Below are positions 55,414 to 63,025 of a stretch of 64,000 bases of DNA, piece after piece (position 1 is the first letter of the stretch; each line of letters opens with the position of its first letter). The stretch covers positions 558,001 through 622,000 of the forward strand of contig NZ_JAAQPI010000003.1 of the NCBI RefSeq assembly GCF_011683955.1, read 5' to 3'. Under the pieces are notes generated by a model. The model ran no database searches. It was not told the origin of the DNA and saw only the letters and a list, made by a program, of their open reading frames with translations. Position numbers and translations under genes: made by a program. The stretch is from Pseudomaricurvus alkylphenolicus (GTDB lineage Bacteria > Pseudomonadota > Gammaproteobacteria > Pseudomonadales > Cellvibrionaceae).

Positions 55414-55887
55414 GTGTACTACGACACCTTTGACAGCCCCGTCGGCGAAATCATCGTTGTGGCCAACGACGAAGGCATCTGCAACATCGACTTCCAGGAC
55501 AGTCCCTGCCCCCTGCCCATAGACCCGTCCTGGCAGCAAAACCCCGAACCCTGCGCCGAAGCCAAACGCCAACTGCTCGCCTACTTTGCCGGAGAACTCA
55601 AACAATTCCAGCTGCCCCTCTCACCCCAGGGCACCGACTTCCAAAAAAGCGTCTGGAAAATACTCGCCAGCATCCCCTACGGCCAGCACACCAGCTACGG
55701 CGCCATGGCCAAACAACTGGGCAACCCCGGCGCCTCCCGCGCCGTCGGCATGGCCAATGGCCGCAACCCCATCTCCATCGTACTGCCCTGCCATCGCGTT
55801 ATCGGCAGCAACGGCAAACTCACAGGTTATCGGGGCGGGCTTCCCATCAAAACCAAATTGCTGAAACTGGAAGGGATAAAATTATAG
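55414..55887 (+). CDS. ogt: Methylated-DNA–protein-cysteine S-methyltransferase
   Basis: This repairs O6-methylguanine by suicidal transfer of the methyl group to its active-site Cys. It has 157 residues. The N-terminal domain (YYDTFDSPVGEIIVVANDEG) and DNA-binding domain (PYGQHTSYGAMAKQLGNPGA, VGMANGRNPISIVLPCHRVI with the acceptor Cys in PCHRV) are complete, ending GLPIKTKLLKLEG. GTG 55414 has GGAG 7 nt upstream. The frame is open further upstream through the qhpF promoter region but without similarity. It pairs functionally with the Ada-AlkA fusion at 40155. Confidence 0.95.
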   Translation: MYYDTFDSPVGEIIVVANDEGICNIDFQDSPCPLPIDPSWQQNPEPCAEAKRQLLAYFAGELKQFQLPLSPQGTDFQKSVWKILASIPYGQHTSYGAMAKQLGNPGASRAVGMANGRNPISIVLPCHRVIGSNGKLTGYRGGLPIKTKLLKLEGIKL

Positions 55888-55960
55888 CCCGGAGTGAATT
55901 TGAGCAGCGCCGCTCCCGGCACTTGCACTCGTATTCGGGTGTACATTACATCCCGTAAAT

Positions 55961-55998
55961 AAAAAACAGGCCGGCAAAACCGGCCCCAAGAGGAGAGA
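55961..55998. other. Hairpin with A-run and AAGAGGAGAGA motif
   Basis: AAAAAA, then GGCCGG–CAAAA–CCGGCC, then AAGAGGAGAGA (55988–55998). On the minus strand it is a good terminator (stem followed by TGTTTTTT), possibly of the deacetylase operon, whose stop is 430 nt away beyond inserted repeats. On the plus strand it looks like a hairpin before a ribosome site, but no real gene follows. The same motif set is at 9061–9100. Confidence 0.5.
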
Positions 55999-56133
55999 TC
56001 TTAATTTGAACAGTGTTTACTTCACCGGCTGTGGCACTACTTGCCGTAGCAGCCCGAGGTCGACCGGTCGCTCTCGGAGTACGCTGTTGTGTTGTCAGTC
56101 AGCCATCAAAAACACGAGCACTACAGAACCAAG

Positions 56134-56276
56134 GGTGGCTGGCGGCAGTGTTTTCGGAGCATTAAAGAGGGCGCCGAAAGAGCCAAAAAGACCGGCGTTT
56201 TTTGCCGGGCTTTTTGGTGACTGAGGGCAGCCAGGATGGCCGCCCGACCGCTCCGAAAACACTGCCGCCAGCCACC
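56134..56276. repeat. Three-hairpin palindromic element, copy B
   Basis: A 143-nt element whose first 27 nt (GGTGGCTGGCGGCAGTGTTT…) are the exact reverse complement of its last 27 nt. Inside are CCAAAAAG–ACCGGC–GTTTTTT–GCCGG–GCTTTTTGG and GGGCAGCC–AGGAT–GGCCGCCC hairpins. The architecture and loops match copy A (3054–3195), while paired positions differ together. Confidence 0.8.
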
Positions 56277-56417
56277 CGATTGAGGCACCCAACTCCCAGA
56301 ACGGCTTCCCCAACCACCAATTGAGGCACCCAACTCCCAGAACGGCTACCCCCAACCACCAATTAAGGCACCCAACTCCCAGAACGGCTTCCCCAACCAC
56401 CAATTGAGGCACCCAAA
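56277..56417. repeat. 41-bp tandem repeats, about 3.4 copies
   Basis: The unit starts ATTGAGGCACCCAACTCCCA and continues GAACGGCTTCCCCAACCACCA. Three near-identical copies and a partial fourth run up to the deacetylase stop codon. The flank of palindrome copy A (CTTGAGGCAACCAAC) matches the unit start, so the unit may have grown from the palindrome's flank. Confidence 0.8.
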
Positions 56418-57521
56418 TTACCCAACCCGATAAACCAACTCCCGGGCATTCTCAATCACCTGCTCCTGATGCGGCTGCAACTCCTGCCCGGCGAACCCGC
56501 TCACCATCTCCAAAAACGGATCCGCCACTCCGGTATCAATACCACTCAGCTCCTCCATCACCGCCAACCCATAAAACGGCACCGTCGCCCGGGAGTACCC
56601 CCCCTCATGGCACATCAACAAACGGCCATCACAAACCTCATCCGCCACCGCCATCAACATCCGAGTCAGCTGACGATACCCATCACTGTGCATCATATTG
56701 CGACCAAACGGATCCATTGCCCCCGCATCAAACCCCGAAGGCACAACAATCAACTCTGGCTTATAACGACGCAGCGCCGGCACCACCACCCGCTCAAACG
56801 CCGCCACATAAGCCCCAACCCCGGACCCGGGAGGCATCGGCAAATTAATGTTATACCCTTCACCGTCGCCCTCACCCATCTGATGAATCAAACCCCGGTC
56901 CGCCGGAAAAAAACGATCCTGATGAATCGAAATCGTCAGCCCACGGGAATCACTCCAGAACGCCGCCTCTGTGCCGTTACCATGATGCACATCCCAATCC
57001 ACAAACGCGACACGCTCCAGCCCCCGCTCCGCCAGCGCCACCTTGCCGGCAATGGCCGCATTGCCAAACAAACAAAACCCCTGCCCTTCGTCCGGCATCG
57101 CATGATGACCCGGCGGCCTCACCAACGCATAGGCATTGTTAACATCACCATTCAACACCGCATCCATTGCAGCCAAGACACCACCCGTCGAGCGCAATGC
57201 AATCTCGTAACTGCCCGGCGCACAGACCGTCAACGGCCCTGCCTCGCCGCCACCATTGGCACTCAGATGCTTCACCCTCTCCAGATAATCCCTCGTATGG
57301 AAACGCAACACATCCTCCTCCGTCGCCATACGCGGTTTAATCTGCTGCAGCTCATCCCACAAACCACTCATCTCCAGCAAATTGCGAAAACGCCGCTTGG
57401 TTTCCGGATCCTCGCCATGCGTATCCGGCTGCACCGTTTTTCCGTCCGCCGGAATCAGTGCCGCATGACTGCCGGTATCATGCCACGCGTAACTTTCATG
57501 CCAGACAAAACCTGTTTTCAT
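56418..57521 (-). CDS. Class II histone-deacetylase family amidohydrolase (acetylpolyamine amidohydrolase-like)
   Basis: A zinc hydrolase of 367 residues that in bacteria usually removes acetyl groups from acetylated polyamines or small amides. Family motifs are ALVRPPGHHAMPDEGQGFCLF (His-His pair), VAFVDWDVHHGNGTEAAFW (Asp and His zinc ligands) and VVPSGFDAGAMDPFGR (second Asp ligand). GGAGG is 6 nt before ATG 57521. It follows the TonB receptor gene by 51 nt on the same strand. With QHNDH nearby, it could deliver free amines for oxidation, which is inference. It is cytoplasmic, since no signal peptide is seen. Confidence 0.9.
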   Translation of the reverse strand: MKTGFVWHESYAWHDTGSHAALIPADGKTVQPDTHGEDPETKRRFRNLLEMSGLWDELQQIKPRMATEEDVLRFHTRDYLERVKHLSANGGGEAGPLTVCAPGSYEIALRSTGGVLAAMDAVLNGDVNNAYALVRPPGHHAMPDEGQGFCLFGNAAIAGKVALAERGLERVAFVDWDVHHGNGTEAAFWSDSRGLTISIHQDRFFPADRGLIHQMGEGDGEGYNINLPMPPGSGVGAYVAAFERVVVPALRRYKPELIVVPSGFDAGAMDPFGRNMMHSDGYRQLTRMLMAVADEVCDGRLLMCHEGGYSRATVPFYGLAVMEELSGIDTGVADPFLEMVSGFAGQELQPHQEQVIENARELVYRVG

Positions 57522-57572
57522 TGTTTACCTCCACATCGCAATAAACTTGCAGACAATATTCAGACAAGCGAA

Positions 57573-59798
57573 TTATTGAAACTGATAAGAAAAAGAAACA
57601 CCGTAGTTAGCGGGTTCAGCATTGATGGCGAGAAACAGACCAAACGCCGGCACATCGTTGATATAACGCAGATAATCCTCGTCCGTTACATTCTTGCCCC
57701 AGGCCGTCACCCGCCAGCGTCCATCCTCCCCCACCAGAGAAGCGCTCAAATCCAACGTGTGATAACTGTCCACCCAGTGATCGTCAGCATTTTGTATCTC
57801 CAAATAGCGCTCGTCGTTCCAGCTGTAGTTGGCCACCAACTCAAGACCTATTGAGTCAGACAGCGAGCGGTGATAACCGACAATGGCCCCCAAGCTCAGC
57901 TCAGGTGTATTTACCGGTTGATTGCCCTTTAAAGGCACACCGTCTACCGAGAAAGGTTGCCCGCTTGCATCCAGATTAACCTCTGCAATTTCCGCGTCGG
58001 TATAACCCGCAGACAGCTGAATTCGCCAGTGGTGGTTGGGCTGCCACACGGCTTCCAGTTCCAAACCCTGACTTTCCAACACACCGATATTGCGTCGACG
58101 GGGCACCAGCTCACCAGCCAGATTCACGTTGGTCTGGTAATCCTCCACCTCGGTATAAAACAGAGAAGCATTTAACGTTAAGGTGTCCTCCCACCATGAA
58201 GATTTGTAGCCCAGCTCCCAAGCGGTTACATCTTCCGGATCAAAGGTTTCCAACGACGTGGCACCAAAGGCGAGATCAAAACCGCCGCTGCGAAAACCGG
58301 TAGAGACCGACGCAAACAGCAATTGATCCGCGCTTGGAAAATAATTGACACCCAACTTGATATTAAAATCCTCGTCACTGCGATCGCGGCGAATATCCGC
58401 GGGATCGGCACCGAACACCTCTGGAATATCAAAGCGGTCCAGTTCAAGAATGCGATTTTCATCGCCGTGCGATAGCGCTGACGGCAAAGCCGCAAATGTA
58501 TCGCCTTCAATCTCATTGTCCTCTTTGGTATAGCGGGCACCGAGAATCACACTGAGGTTGTCACTGAGAGAAAACTCGTGGGAAGTAAACAGTGCCAAGG
58601 AATCTGTGGTGATCTCATGATCCGCTCCCAGCTGCAAACCGATCAGATCGGAGGCATTGGTACGCTCGACGGTGGTTAATTCATCGCGTTCGTAATAGAC
58701 GCCGACCAGATAAGTCCAGCTGTCACGGCTGCCACCAAGGCGCAGCTCCTGGGTAAACTGATCAATATCGGAATACCAATCGATATTCACCGTGGCCAGG
58801 GGAGTGTTGTCGCTGTCTTCGCGATTATCCCGTTCAAAAGTTTCGTAAGCGGTCAGAGATGTCAAAGTACCCAATGCCGTTTCATGTTCAATACGCAGGC
58901 TGGCTCCTACAGCCTCACTGTCGGTGGTCGGAAAATAATCCTGATTGACGGTATAGCGGGCAATGGGATCCGTGCTCGGAGCGGTATCTGGAGCTCCACC
59001 CGGCACGGTTTGAAATAAATTATCATAAGGGGTCAACTCAGCTTCTTTCGAACCCCAGTGCATACTCAACAGAACATCGGTTTCCTCTCCCTGCCAGTTT
59101 AGCTGGCCACGCACCTGATACTGTTCCATCTCACCGGGCTGATCACCGTTAAAGAGATTGCGATAAGGCCCTTCCTGCTGGTCGATGGCTTGCACTGCCA
59201 CCCGACCCAGCAAATTCTCACTGAGTGGACCGCTTACAAATGCCTCGGTTTCGAATCGCTGATGGCGACCATAACTGGCCTTGAGGCCCGCCTCGAACTC
59301 CTGACTGGGGCGGTTGCTGTAATAGTTCACAGCACCACCGGTGGTGTTGCGACCAAACACGGTTCCCTGCGGCCCCTTCAGGGCTTCAACCCGATGTACA
59401 TCAAAAAAGCCCATAGAGGCCAGGAAAGGCTTGCTCAGAAATACCTCATCGAGGTGAATACCCACCGGGCTGTCAAAGCCCGCCTGAAACTCGTTCAGCC
59501 CCACGCCGCGAATCCGGAATGACGGCAGACCCGCCGCCTCGTCCAGCGCCTGGAGGTTGGGAATGGCTGCCGCCAACTGCTCCATATCCCCCAGCCCCAG
59601 CTTTTCAATGGCATCTTCGCCAAACGCGGAAATACTGATACCGACGTCCTGCTGGGATTGTTCTCGCTTTTGAGCGGTGACCACTATCTCCTCAATACTA
59701 AAACCCTGGGCACTCGCGGCGCCATGAAAGCCGCCAACGGCTGCGGTGGCCAATAGTGATACCAGAGTCTGACTCAATGGATGTTTTTTGTTGTTCAT
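57573..59798 (-). CDS. TonB-dependent receptor in operon with the deacetylase
   Basis: A 741-residue outer-membrane receptor. The signal region (about 1–30, ending SAQG) is followed by FSIEEIVVTAQKREQSQQDV, plug motifs IHLDEVFLS and HRVEALKGPQGTVFGRNTTGG, and a barrel ending GVSFSYQFQ, so the last residue is Gln after Phe. ATG 59798 follows GAGAATAATC. It is related in its plug to the receptors at 3449 and 43520. Its neighbours (deacetylase downstream, LAL regulator upstream) suggest regulated uptake of an amide or acetylated amine. Confidence 0.94.
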   Translation of the reverse strand: MNNKKHPLSQTLVSLLATAAVGGFHGAASAQGFSIEEIVVTAQKREQSQQDVGISISAFGEDAIEKLGLGDMEQLAAAIPNLQALDEAAGLPSFRIRGVGLNEFQAGFDSPVGIHLDEVFLSKPFLASMGFFDVHRVEALKGPQGTVFGRNTTGGAVNYYSNRPSQEFEAGLKASYGRHQRFETEAFVSGPLSENLLGRVAVQAIDQQEGPYRNLFNGDQPGEMEQYQVRGQLNWQGEETDVLLSMHWGSKEAELTPYDNLFQTVPGGAPDTAPSTDPIARYTVNQDYFPTTDSEAVGASLRIEHETALGTLTSLTAYETFERDNREDSDNTPLATVNIDWYSDIDQFTQELRLGGSRDSWTYLVGVYYERDELTTVERTNASDLIGLQLGADHEITTDSLALFTSHEFSLSDNLSVILGARYTKEDNEIEGDTFAALPSALSHGDENRILELDRFDIPEVFGADPADIRRDRSDEDFNIKLGVNYFPSADQLLFASVSTGFRSGGFDLAFGATSLETFDPEDVTAWELGYKSSWWEDTLTLNASLFYTEVEDYQTNVNLAGELVPRRRNIGVLESQGLELEAVWQPNHHWRIQLSAGYTDAEIAEVNLDASGQPFSVDGVPLKGNQPVNTPELSLGAIVGYHRSLSDSIGLELVANYSWNDERYLEIQNADDHWVDSYHTLDLSASLVGEDGRWRVTAWGKNVTDEDYLRYINDVPAFGLFLAINAEPANYGVSFSYQFQ

Positions 59799-59884
59799 GA
59801 TTATTCTCTGCCTCTCGACCGGTGTTATTTCCGATTAAGATAGCGAAGGGCAGTATCAAATAACCGATGCAAATGGACGGTATT

Positions 59885-59917
59885 GTCGCCATCAGGCGAC
59901 CCGTCCAAAAGGACGGG
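59885..59917 (-). terminator. Double hairpin between the LAL regulator and TonB receptor genes
   Basis: GTCGCC–ATCA–GGCGAC (59885–59900) and CCCGTCC–AAAA–GGACGGG (59900–59917) lie just after the regulator stop at 59928. A U-run is lacking. They may end the regulator transcript or mark the receptor's promoter region, which must lie in 59799–59884. Confidence 0.45.
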
Positions 59918-59927
59918 TGGACGGGCA

Positions 59928-62807
59928 CTAGCTAAGAGACAATTCCCGTGCGCGGGTAACCGCTTCTGTGCGGTTGCTGGCGCCGAGCTTGGAGAGGATA
60001 TTGCTGACGTGCCAGCGTATGGTGTTGACGGATAGCGACAGCTCACTGGCTATTTGTTTGTTGGACTGGCCCCGGGACATCAACGACAGGACGGAGCTTT
60101 CCCGGGGGCTGAGGGGCTCTACCAGATCGTGCGCTGAGGTCTGTTCACTTCCTGCCAGGGGCTTCTCATCAACCCCATCCGCGAGAGGCTCTTGATCTTC
60201 TGCGGACCTGCTGGCGCCTGAGGGCTCTATTGCGGTGGCTGAGGGCTCTATTGCGGTGGCTGAGGGCTCTATGACGCCGGCGCGATCATACTGGGGCTGA
60301 GGCTTGCGTGTCGCCGCGAGAATCCCGTCCACTTGCTCGCTGACGGGCGCCGGGTTGCTGCTCTCTTGCAAGTATTGTTGCAGCCCCAGCCAAAGCGATC
60401 TGGCCTGATCCCCTTCGTCCAGGAATAATCGCTGGTAATGTTCACGACGCGAAGCTTCCAGCACCTCCAAGGCACAGGAAAATGCCCGCTGGCGTTCACC
60501 GGCCTGCAGCAGTGTCCGCGCCTGCAGCAATCCCACCTCCAGCGCCATGGCCTCCCTGCCTGCCTTGCGGGTCAAGGACTGTAGCGCTGGCAGCGCCATC
60601 AGTGTTTGCGAAGTATTGCCTCGCGCCAGCCATAAGCGTGCGGCAATCAGCGTTCGATAGTAATGGCCATCGTTCCATTGGGGCGGTGCCGGCTCGGAGC
60701 TAGTCAGATCAATCCCCAGCTCTGCCGCTTGGGATTCCAGCGCTGTCAGGAGGGAGTCCCTGGTCCCATGCTCCGCTTTGGCGAGAGATGACTTGATCTG
60801 CTGATACCCCAAATACAAGCGGGTCCGGTCAATACCCCGTTCACGAAAACTGACCAATGCCCGCTCATAGCACTCATGCACCGCCTGTTCATGCCCCTGG
60901 GCCTGCTCGATACCCGCCAGTGTCACAAACGCCAGATTGCGAATATCCAGCGCCGCGCATTCCTCCACCAGGGCCAGACTGTCAGCGACCAAATCTCTGG
61001 CACGATCCAACTGGTTCCACTCGTAGTAGATAGAGCCTTTGAGCACATTGATCATGGCCGCACTGAAACCATGGTGATTAAGCTCGTTAATCACCAGTCT
61101 CTCCGCCGCCTCCATCAGTTCCAATGTTTCGCGCAGAGCGCCGCGGGCCAGCAACGATAAGCCCATCAACACATGAGCGTAGACCTGTCCATAGACCGAG
61201 CCGCTCTGGCGGTGACGCACCAGCGCCTTTTGCCCCCAGGCCAGCGCCTGACTCAGTTCGCTGCGGGACATACTCAGAAACCCCATGGCATTGGCCTGGG
61301 TGCCCGCAAAATAGGAAAACTCCTGTTCATCCGGCAGAGGTTCAGCGCCCAGTCTCGCGGCACCGGCAAAATCATCACTGATCACGGCATTGGCCAGCCG
61401 CAGCACATTGATCTCCGCTTGAATCAAACGGGCCCGCCGCTCACTCAGGGGGTCATGAGACTGCTGTTGCCGGTGCAAGTCCCGTTCGGTGTTGTCCAGA
61501 ATGCGATCCGTCTTCTGCCATAGCCCCATATGCATCAGCGCCCAGCAGTGATAGGAGCGCAGACGATAGCTATGGCTGTAAATTTCCTCCGGCACCCGAC
61601 GCAACCAGCGATCCACCTGTGGCAGCCGACCGTCATAGATAAGGGCCAATGCGTGGGTTTCCAGCAGCTGCGCTGCGTGATGAGCTTCATCCGACTCCAG
61701 CGCGTAATTGATGGCTTCTTCCGCCATGCCCTTGTCGAGAAACCACTGCGATGCTTTGAGGGATAACCGGGAAATCTGATGGGGCATATCCCGCTGTAGA
61801 CGCGCCAGCAGAAAATCACGAAACAAATGATGGTAACGGTACCAGCGGCGAACATCGTCCAATGGCACCAGGAACAGGTTGCTCTCTTCAAGCTGCTCCA
61901 ACAGCTTTTGACCATTGGCAGCGCCCGTGAGGCGGTCAGCCAACTCCGCGTTTACTCGCTCCAATACTGCCGTTTTCAGTAGAAAGTTCTGTACCTCTTG
62001 ACTCTGCTGGCTCAGCACTTCGGCGGCGAGATAGTCCGCGACGGCTCTAATATCACCGCGGAAGCCATCGATGAACCGCTGGCGTTGTTCGGCGTCCTGC
62101 AGCGACAGCGTTGCCAGTTGCAAACCGGCGATCCAGCCTTCGGTTTTGCGGTTAAGCTCCTGCACCTCCAGGGTGCTGAGATCCAACCCGCGAAGATCAA
62201 GGAAAAACCTGGTGGCCTCCTGTTGATCAAATCGCATGTCCGCTTCGCTGATTTCAGTAATCCCGCCGGAAGCCCTCAGGCTCGCTACCGGCAATGACGG
62301 CATTGTCCGCGAAGCAATCACCAGATGAAAGTTGGCGGGAGAGAAGTTGATCAAATCTTGAATGACCGCAGCCACTTCCGGGCAGTCCACCAGATGGTAG
62401 TCGTCCAGAAACAGGGTCAGGGGCTGATCCAGGTCGACAATTTCATTGATCAGGCAACCCACCACGTCATGGGCTCGCAGCTGGCCGCCCCCATCCAGAC
62501 AGCGCTGGGCTTCCTCGCCGTTGATAAGACCGGTGGCCTGCAAGGCGGCAATCAGATAGTTGAGCAGCCGGCCTGGATCGGCATCGTCCTTGTCCAGCGA
62601 TAACCAGGCGCTGGCCCCGGCAAGCCGATCCCGCCACTGGGCCAACACGGTACTCTTGCCAAACCCCGCTGACGATTGCAGCAGCGTCAGTCGCGCCGGC
62701 CCTTGCTTTAGGAGACTGCTCAACAGGCGCTCTCTCAGCACGGTCGCCGACAAAGACACCGGGGGAAACAGCTTGGTCTGGATAATCGTGACCGGCGAAG
62801 TCTTCAT
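59928..62807 (-). CDS. MalT/LAL-type LuxR family transcriptional regulator
   Basis: A 959-residue ATP-dependent activator. The N-terminal NTPase has the P-loop SSAGFGKST (45–53) and FLDDYHLVD Walker-B-like segment. A long TPR-like middle region follows, then a linker with the repeated heptad EPSATAI, and finally the LuxR HTH (LSPRESSVLSLMSRGQSNKQ, ending TEAVTRARELSLS). MalT-type proteins activate uptake and catabolism genes on binding a small inducer. Its position immediately upstream of the receptor–deacetylase pair, on the same strand, makes these its likely targets. ATG 62807 begins MKTSPVTIIQTKL, the usual family start. Confidence 0.94.
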   Translation of the reverse strand: MKTSPVTIIQTKLFPPVSLSATVLRERLLSSLLKQGPARLTLLQSSAGFGKSTVLAQWRDRLAGASAWLSLDKDDADPGRLLNYLIAALQATGLINGEEAQRCLDGGGQLRAHDVVGCLINEIVDLDQPLTLFLDDYHLVDCPEVAAVIQDLINFSPANFHLVIASRTMPSLPVASLRASGGITEISEADMRFDQQEATRFFLDLRGLDLSTLEVQELNRKTEGWIAGLQLATLSLQDAEQRQRFIDGFRGDIRAVADYLAAEVLSQQSQEVQNFLLKTAVLERVNAELADRLTGAANGQKLLEQLEESNLFLVPLDDVRRWYRYHHLFRDFLLARLQRDMPHQISRLSLKASQWFLDKGMAEEAINYALESDEAHHAAQLLETHALALIYDGRLPQVDRWLRRVPEEIYSHSYRLRSYHCWALMHMGLWQKTDRILDNTERDLHRQQQSHDPLSERRARLIQAEINVLRLANAVISDDFAGAARLGAEPLPDEQEFSYFAGTQANAMGFLSMSRSELSQALAWGQKALVRHRQSGSVYGQVYAHVLMGLSLLARGALRETLELMEAAERLVINELNHHGFSAAMINVLKGSIYYEWNQLDRARDLVADSLALVEECAALDIRNLAFVTLAGIEQAQGHEQAVHECYERALVSFRERGIDRTRLYLGYQQIKSSLAKAEHGTRDSLLTALESQAAELGIDLTSSEPAPPQWNDGHYYRTLIAARLWLARGNTSQTLMALPALQSLTRKAGREAMALEVGLLQARTLLQAGERQRAFSCALEVLEASRREHYQRLFLDEGDQARSLWLGLQQYLQESSNPAPVSEQVDGILAATRKPQPQYDRAGVIEPSATAIEPSATAIEPSGASRSAEDQEPLADGVDEKPLAGSEQTSAHDLVEPLSPRESSVLSLMSRGQSNKQIASELSLSVNTIRWHVSNILSKLGASNRTEAVTRARELSLS
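60219..60272 (-). repeat. 21-bp in-frame tandem repeat in the LAL regulator linker
   Basis: TGAGGGCTCTATTGCGGTGGC is repeated exactly 2.6 times, encoding EPSATAI heptads before the LuxR domain. The perfect identity suggests recent slippage and likely copy-number variation between strains. Confidence 0.9.
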
Positions 62808-63025
62808 AGGTGCGATCTTCTCAATAAGGTCTTCTGTAGCCAGGTTAAAAACAAGGGAAATCCCTTAATTTAGCTTTTCACAAACCGACATTATTTTCCA
62901 CAACGGCACTTTATCCCCCATTTCACAGCCTGTTTGCAATCTGTCGTCCAATTGCCATTGACAAATCATCGCCAAAAGCGACACTTACACCTTTGCTCAC
63001 CAGCCCTCAGGAATAAGTACCCTCC
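62808..63025. other. Divergent promoter region of the LAL regulator and fbp
   Basis: These 218 nt are AT-rich. TTGACA at 62958–62963 with a 17-nt spacer to ACACTT is a weak promoter candidate for fbp. No gene is seen. Confidence 0.35.

Noticed and set aside
56277-56417. 41-bp repeats considered as a CRISPR array
   Set aside because: The copies are directly adjacent with no unique spacers, and no cas gene is in the window.
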